A stretch of DNA of 64,000 nucleotides from CAIYRG01 sp964494505. Its GTDB lineage: Bacteria; Pseudomonadota; Alphaproteobacteria; Micropepsales; Micropepsaceae. Location: positions 1 through 64,000 of the forward strand of contig CAZBRO010000002.1 of the NCBI GenBank assembly GCA_964494505.1. Direction: 5' to 3'. The notes under the pieces were generated by a model. The model did no database searches. It was not told the origin of the DNA and saw only the letters and a list, made by a program, of their open reading frames with translations. This document shows, piece by piece, positions 61,638 to 64,000 of this stretch (positions within the stretch are counted from its first letter, which is position 1; each line of letters opens with the position of its first letter). A program made the position numbers and the translations under genes.

Positions 61638-63734
61638 ATGCCACGAAATATTTGCCTTGTCGGCGCCGGATATATTTCAGATGTCCACGCGGGAGCCATC
61701 GGCTCCCTCTCCAATCTCCGTCTGACATCGGTGGTCGATCCCAATCCTTCGGCGGCGGCAGCGCTCGCCAAGGCCCATGGGATTGCAGCGGTTTACGGTT
61801 CGGTCGCTGAGGCGATTGCGGCGGGCGGCATCGGAGCTGCCCATGTGCTGACCCCGCCGGACCGTCACGCCGAAACCGCGCTCCCTTTCCTCAAGGCGGG
61901 GATTCCGGTGCTGCTGGAGAAGCCGCTCGCGGTGTCGTCGGCCGAATGCGACACTCTGATGGCGGCCGCGCGCGAAAGCCGGACGGTGCTCGGCGTTAAC
62001 CAGAACTTCGTCCACCACCCGGCCTTTGCAAAGTTGCGGCGCGCCCTTGAAGACGGCAGCCTCGGTCGGCCGCGTTTTGCCGAATGCCTCTACAACGTGC
62101 CCCTGCGCCAGATGACGGCGCGTCAGTTCGGCCATTGGATGTTCAGCCGGCCGGGCAACATCCTTCTGGAACAGGCGGTCCATCCCCTATCGCAGCTTGC
62201 CGCGGTCGCCGGTGCGTTCGGCAAGGTCCAGACGATGGCGGCCGAGCCGGTGGAGATTTCGCCGGGCGTGCCGTTCTATGCCTCCGTCAATCTCATGCTG
62301 GAGGGTGCAAAGCTCCCTTGCAGCTTGCGCATGGCGGTGGGGCAGGAGTTCCCATTCTGGCAGGTGACGGTCGTCTGCGACGACGGCGTTGCGGTTGCCG
62401 ACATACTGAACAACCGCTTCTTCACCTACGGCAGAACGCGCTGGCTGGAAGCCTCGGACCTCTCTCTCTCCGGTCTGAAGACCGCCGCCGGCGTTGCGCG
62501 GGACAGCATCGGAAATCTCGTCGATTACGCGCTCTCGACCCTGAAATTGCGCGGCCGCAGCGACAGCTTCTTCCTCAGCATGAAAGGGAGCATCGCCGCG
62601 TTCCATCAGGCGCTCGACGAGGGCAGGGAGCCCGAACTTGATGGCGCGTTCGGCGCAAGCCTGGTCAAGGTGTGCGAAACCGCAAGTGCGGAGGCCTTCG
62701 CCGCGCCGTTTTCGCCGCAGCGCCCGAAAGATGAAGGCCGCTACGACGTCGCTATCATCGGCGGGACGGGTTTCATCGGCGCGCACCTGGTCAAGAAACT
62801 CGCGGTCGATGAAGGCAGGCGCGTCGGCGTCATGGCGCGCAATGTGCGCAATCTCGCCCCGGTGTTTCTGCACGAGAATGTCGTGGTGGTGCGCGGCGAC
62901 GTGCGGCGGAAGGAAGATGTCGAACGCTTCATCGCGGACGCCTCCGTCGTCGTCGGGCTGGCTCATGGCGGCGGCGGCAAGTCCTATGCGGAAATCCGCG
63001 ACGGTATGGTGGGGGGTGCGGAAAAGATCGCCCGCGCTGTGCTTGCCAAAGGCGTCAAGCGGTTCATCCATGTCGGCTCCATCGCCGGCCTTTACCTTGG
63101 CCCGCAACCCGGCCGCGTCACCGGCGAGACGCCGCCGGACCCGCAATCGGCCACGCGTGCCGATTACGCGCGCGCCAAGGCCGAATGCGACCGCATGCTG
63201 ATGGCCATGTATCGCGACGAGAAGCTTCCCGTCTGCATCCTGAGGCCGGGCCTCGTCGTGGGCGAAGGGACCTCGCCGTTTCACTCGGGCGTCGGCTTCT
63301 ACAACAACGAGCAGCACTGCATGGGCTGGAACGCGGGCCGTAATCCGCTCCCCTTTGTGCTTGTGGAGGATGTGGCGGACGCCATCGCAGCCGCCTGCAC
63401 CGCGCCGGGCATCGAGGGCAAGACCTTCAATCTGGTGGGCGATGTCAGGCCGAGCGCGCGCGATTACCTGTGCGAACTCGGCCGCGCCTTGGGGCGGCCC
63501 TTGCACTTCCATCCCCATTCGGCGACCCGGCTGTGGTTCGGGGAGCTCGGCAAATGGGTCCTGAAGCGAGCCGGCGGACGCAAGGCGCCGTTTCCCTCGC
63601 GCCGCGACTTCCTTTCGCGGGGTCTGATGGCCGAGTTCGATTGCTCGGACGCGAAGCAGGCGCTTGGCTGGCAGCCGGCCGCAAGCCGCGAAGAATTCCT
63701 GGCGCGCGCGATCCGCATCCATGTCCGGCCATGA
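61638..63734 (+). CDS. Fusion of Gfo/Idh/MocA oxidoreductase and NAD-dependent epimerase/dehydratase
   Basis: 698 residues from ATG 61638. The N-terminal half (1-350) is a Gfo/Idh/MocA enzyme: ICLVGAGYISDVHAGAI, LEKPLAVSSAE, GHWMFSRPGNILLEQAVHPL. The C-terminal half (from about 375) is an extended SDR: VAIIGGTGFIGAHLVKKLA, VVRGDVRRKEDVE, the Tyr-x3-Lys-like DYARAKAECD and ILRPGLVVGEG. Both act on nucleotide sugars or similar, so the fusion could do two sequential steps on one sugar. The next gene, a glycosyltransferase, overlaps its stop (ATGA). Confidence 0.9.
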   Translation: MPRNICLVGAGYISDVHAGAIGSLSNLRLTSVVDPNPSAAAALAKAHGIAAVYGSVAEAIAAGGIGAAHVLTPPDRHAETALPFLKAGIPVLLEKPLAVSSAECDTLMAAARESRTVLGVNQNFVHHPAFAKLRRALEDGSLGRPRFAECLYNVPLRQMTARQFGHWMFSRPGNILLEQAVHPLSQLAAVAGAFGKVQTMAAEPVEISPGVPFYASVNLMLEGAKLPCSLRMAVGQEFPFWQVTVVCDDGVAVADILNNRFFTYGRTRWLEASDLSLSGLKTAAGVARDSIGNLVDYALSTLKLRGRSDSFFLSMKGSIAAFHQALDEGREPELDGAFGASLVKVCETASAEAFAAPFSPQRPKDEGRYDVAIIGGTGFIGAHLVKKLAVDEGRRVGVMARNVRNLAPVFLHENVVVVRGDVRRKEDVERFIADASVVVGLAHGGGGKSYAEIRDGMVGGAEKIARAVLAKGVKRFIHVGSIAGLYLGPQPGRVTGETPPDPQSATRADYARAKAECDRMLMAMYRDEKLPVCILRPGLVVGEGTSPFHSGVGFYNNEQHCMGWNAGRNPLPFVLVEDVADAIAAACTAPGIEGKTFNLVGDVRPSARDYLCELGRALGRPLHFHPHSATRLWFGELGKWVLKRAGGRKAPFPSRRDFLSRGLMAEFDCSDAKQALGWQPAASREEFLARAIRIHVRP

Positions 63735-64000
63735 CCGAGCCGCGCACGCTTCTGCACGTCTTCTCCACCTTCAATGTCGGCGGACCGCAGATGCGCTTTG
63801 CGCAGCTCGCCAATCATTTTGGCCGGCGCTATCGCCATTTGATCGTCGCCATGGACGGCGCCACCCAGGCGATGGAGCGCCTCGATCCCGGGCTCGATGC
63901 GAAAACGATGCAGGTCGAGGTCCGCAAAGGGCGCTCGATCGCCAATGTCCGCCCCTTCCGCCGCTTGCTGAAGGAACTCCGCCCCGATCTGCTGGTCACC
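63731..64000 (+). CDS. Glycosyltransferase (GT4-like), N-terminus only, cut by right edge
   Basis: ATG 63731 overlaps the upstream stop by ATGA. The 90 residues visible begin TEPRTLLHVFSTFNVGGPQM, the glycine-rich loop typical of GT4 glycosyltransferases, followed by RFAQLANHFGRRYRHLIVAMDG. The nucleotide-sugar-binding half lies outside the window. With the upstream fusion enzyme it suggests a glycan-assembly operon. Confidence 0.8.
   Translation, partial: MTEPRTLLHVFSTFNVGGPQMRFAQLANHFGRRYRHLIVAMDGATQAMERLDPGLDAKTMQVEVRKGRSIANVRPFRRLLKELRPDLLVT

Overview
The window is GC-rich, gene-dense bacterial DNA. A class II DAHP synthase, CimA-type citramalate synthase, an Atm1-type ABC exporter, a DUF2277 protein, Tat-like leaders and GGGGAGG-type intergenic palindromes point to an alphaproteobacterium. 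The genus cannot be fixed from the sequence. Only one RNA gene, tRNA-Val(CAC) at 14440-14514, was recognised.

Layout. (1) 1-11.4 kb, mostly minus strand: a specialised-metabolism locus with a heme-oxygenase-like putative diiron enzyme, a histidine-ammonia-lyase-type MIO enzyme, an acyl-AMP ligase fused to a carrier domain, and a type I PKS. An SDR is encoded divergently inside it. The PKS breaks off about 30 residues into its AT domain and continues in frame into an RTX/cadherin-like repeat protein that runs off the left edge. One further frameshift lies in that region. (2) 11.4-14.5 kb: a coding-poor, degenerate stretch with phage-like fragments and hairpins, abutting the 3' end of the tRNA-Val gene. 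(3) 14.6-19.2 kb: an Fbp-like ABC ATPase and fused permease next to an EutA-like protein with His-rich tails, without EutBC or a binding protein. (4) 19.4-25.3 kb: a barrel protein, then three VOC proteins with Tat-like leaders interleaved with three tandem copies of a small exported protein, then RcnB-like and DUF2277 genes. (5) 25.4-39.2 kb: housekeeping genes (alpha/beta hydrolase, DAHP synthase, Gfo/Idh/MocA, NAD synthetase, CysRS, CimA, LOG, Atm1, MazEF, amidohydrolase, double cold-shock protein), with REP-like palindromes between them. (6) 39.5-47.4 kb: an exported protein, a tightly overlapping CoA-transferase / thiolase-like / DUF35 / ABC-permease operon, a convergent binding protein and an MFS carrier. 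(7) 47.4-64 kb: a surface-modification region with a SPINDLY-like TPR glycosyltransferase, sulfotransferase, three tandem arylsulfotransferase-family genes behind a conserved leader, GMC dehydrogenase plus subunit 3, DUF6165, a TPR-glycosyltransferase, a two-domain Gfo/epimerase fusion and a glycosyltransferase cut by the right edge.

How they fit together. The 5-11 kb genes read as a pathway that deaminates an amino acid (histidine by motif) to an unsaturated acid, activates it onto a carrier domain and passes it to a ketosynthase; as sequenced the PKS lacks AT, reductive and ACP functions. The two partial ABC loci (ATPase + permease; permease + binding protein) are complementary and could form one importer. 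The right-hand genes look like glycan assembly and sulfation, which is inferred from families only.
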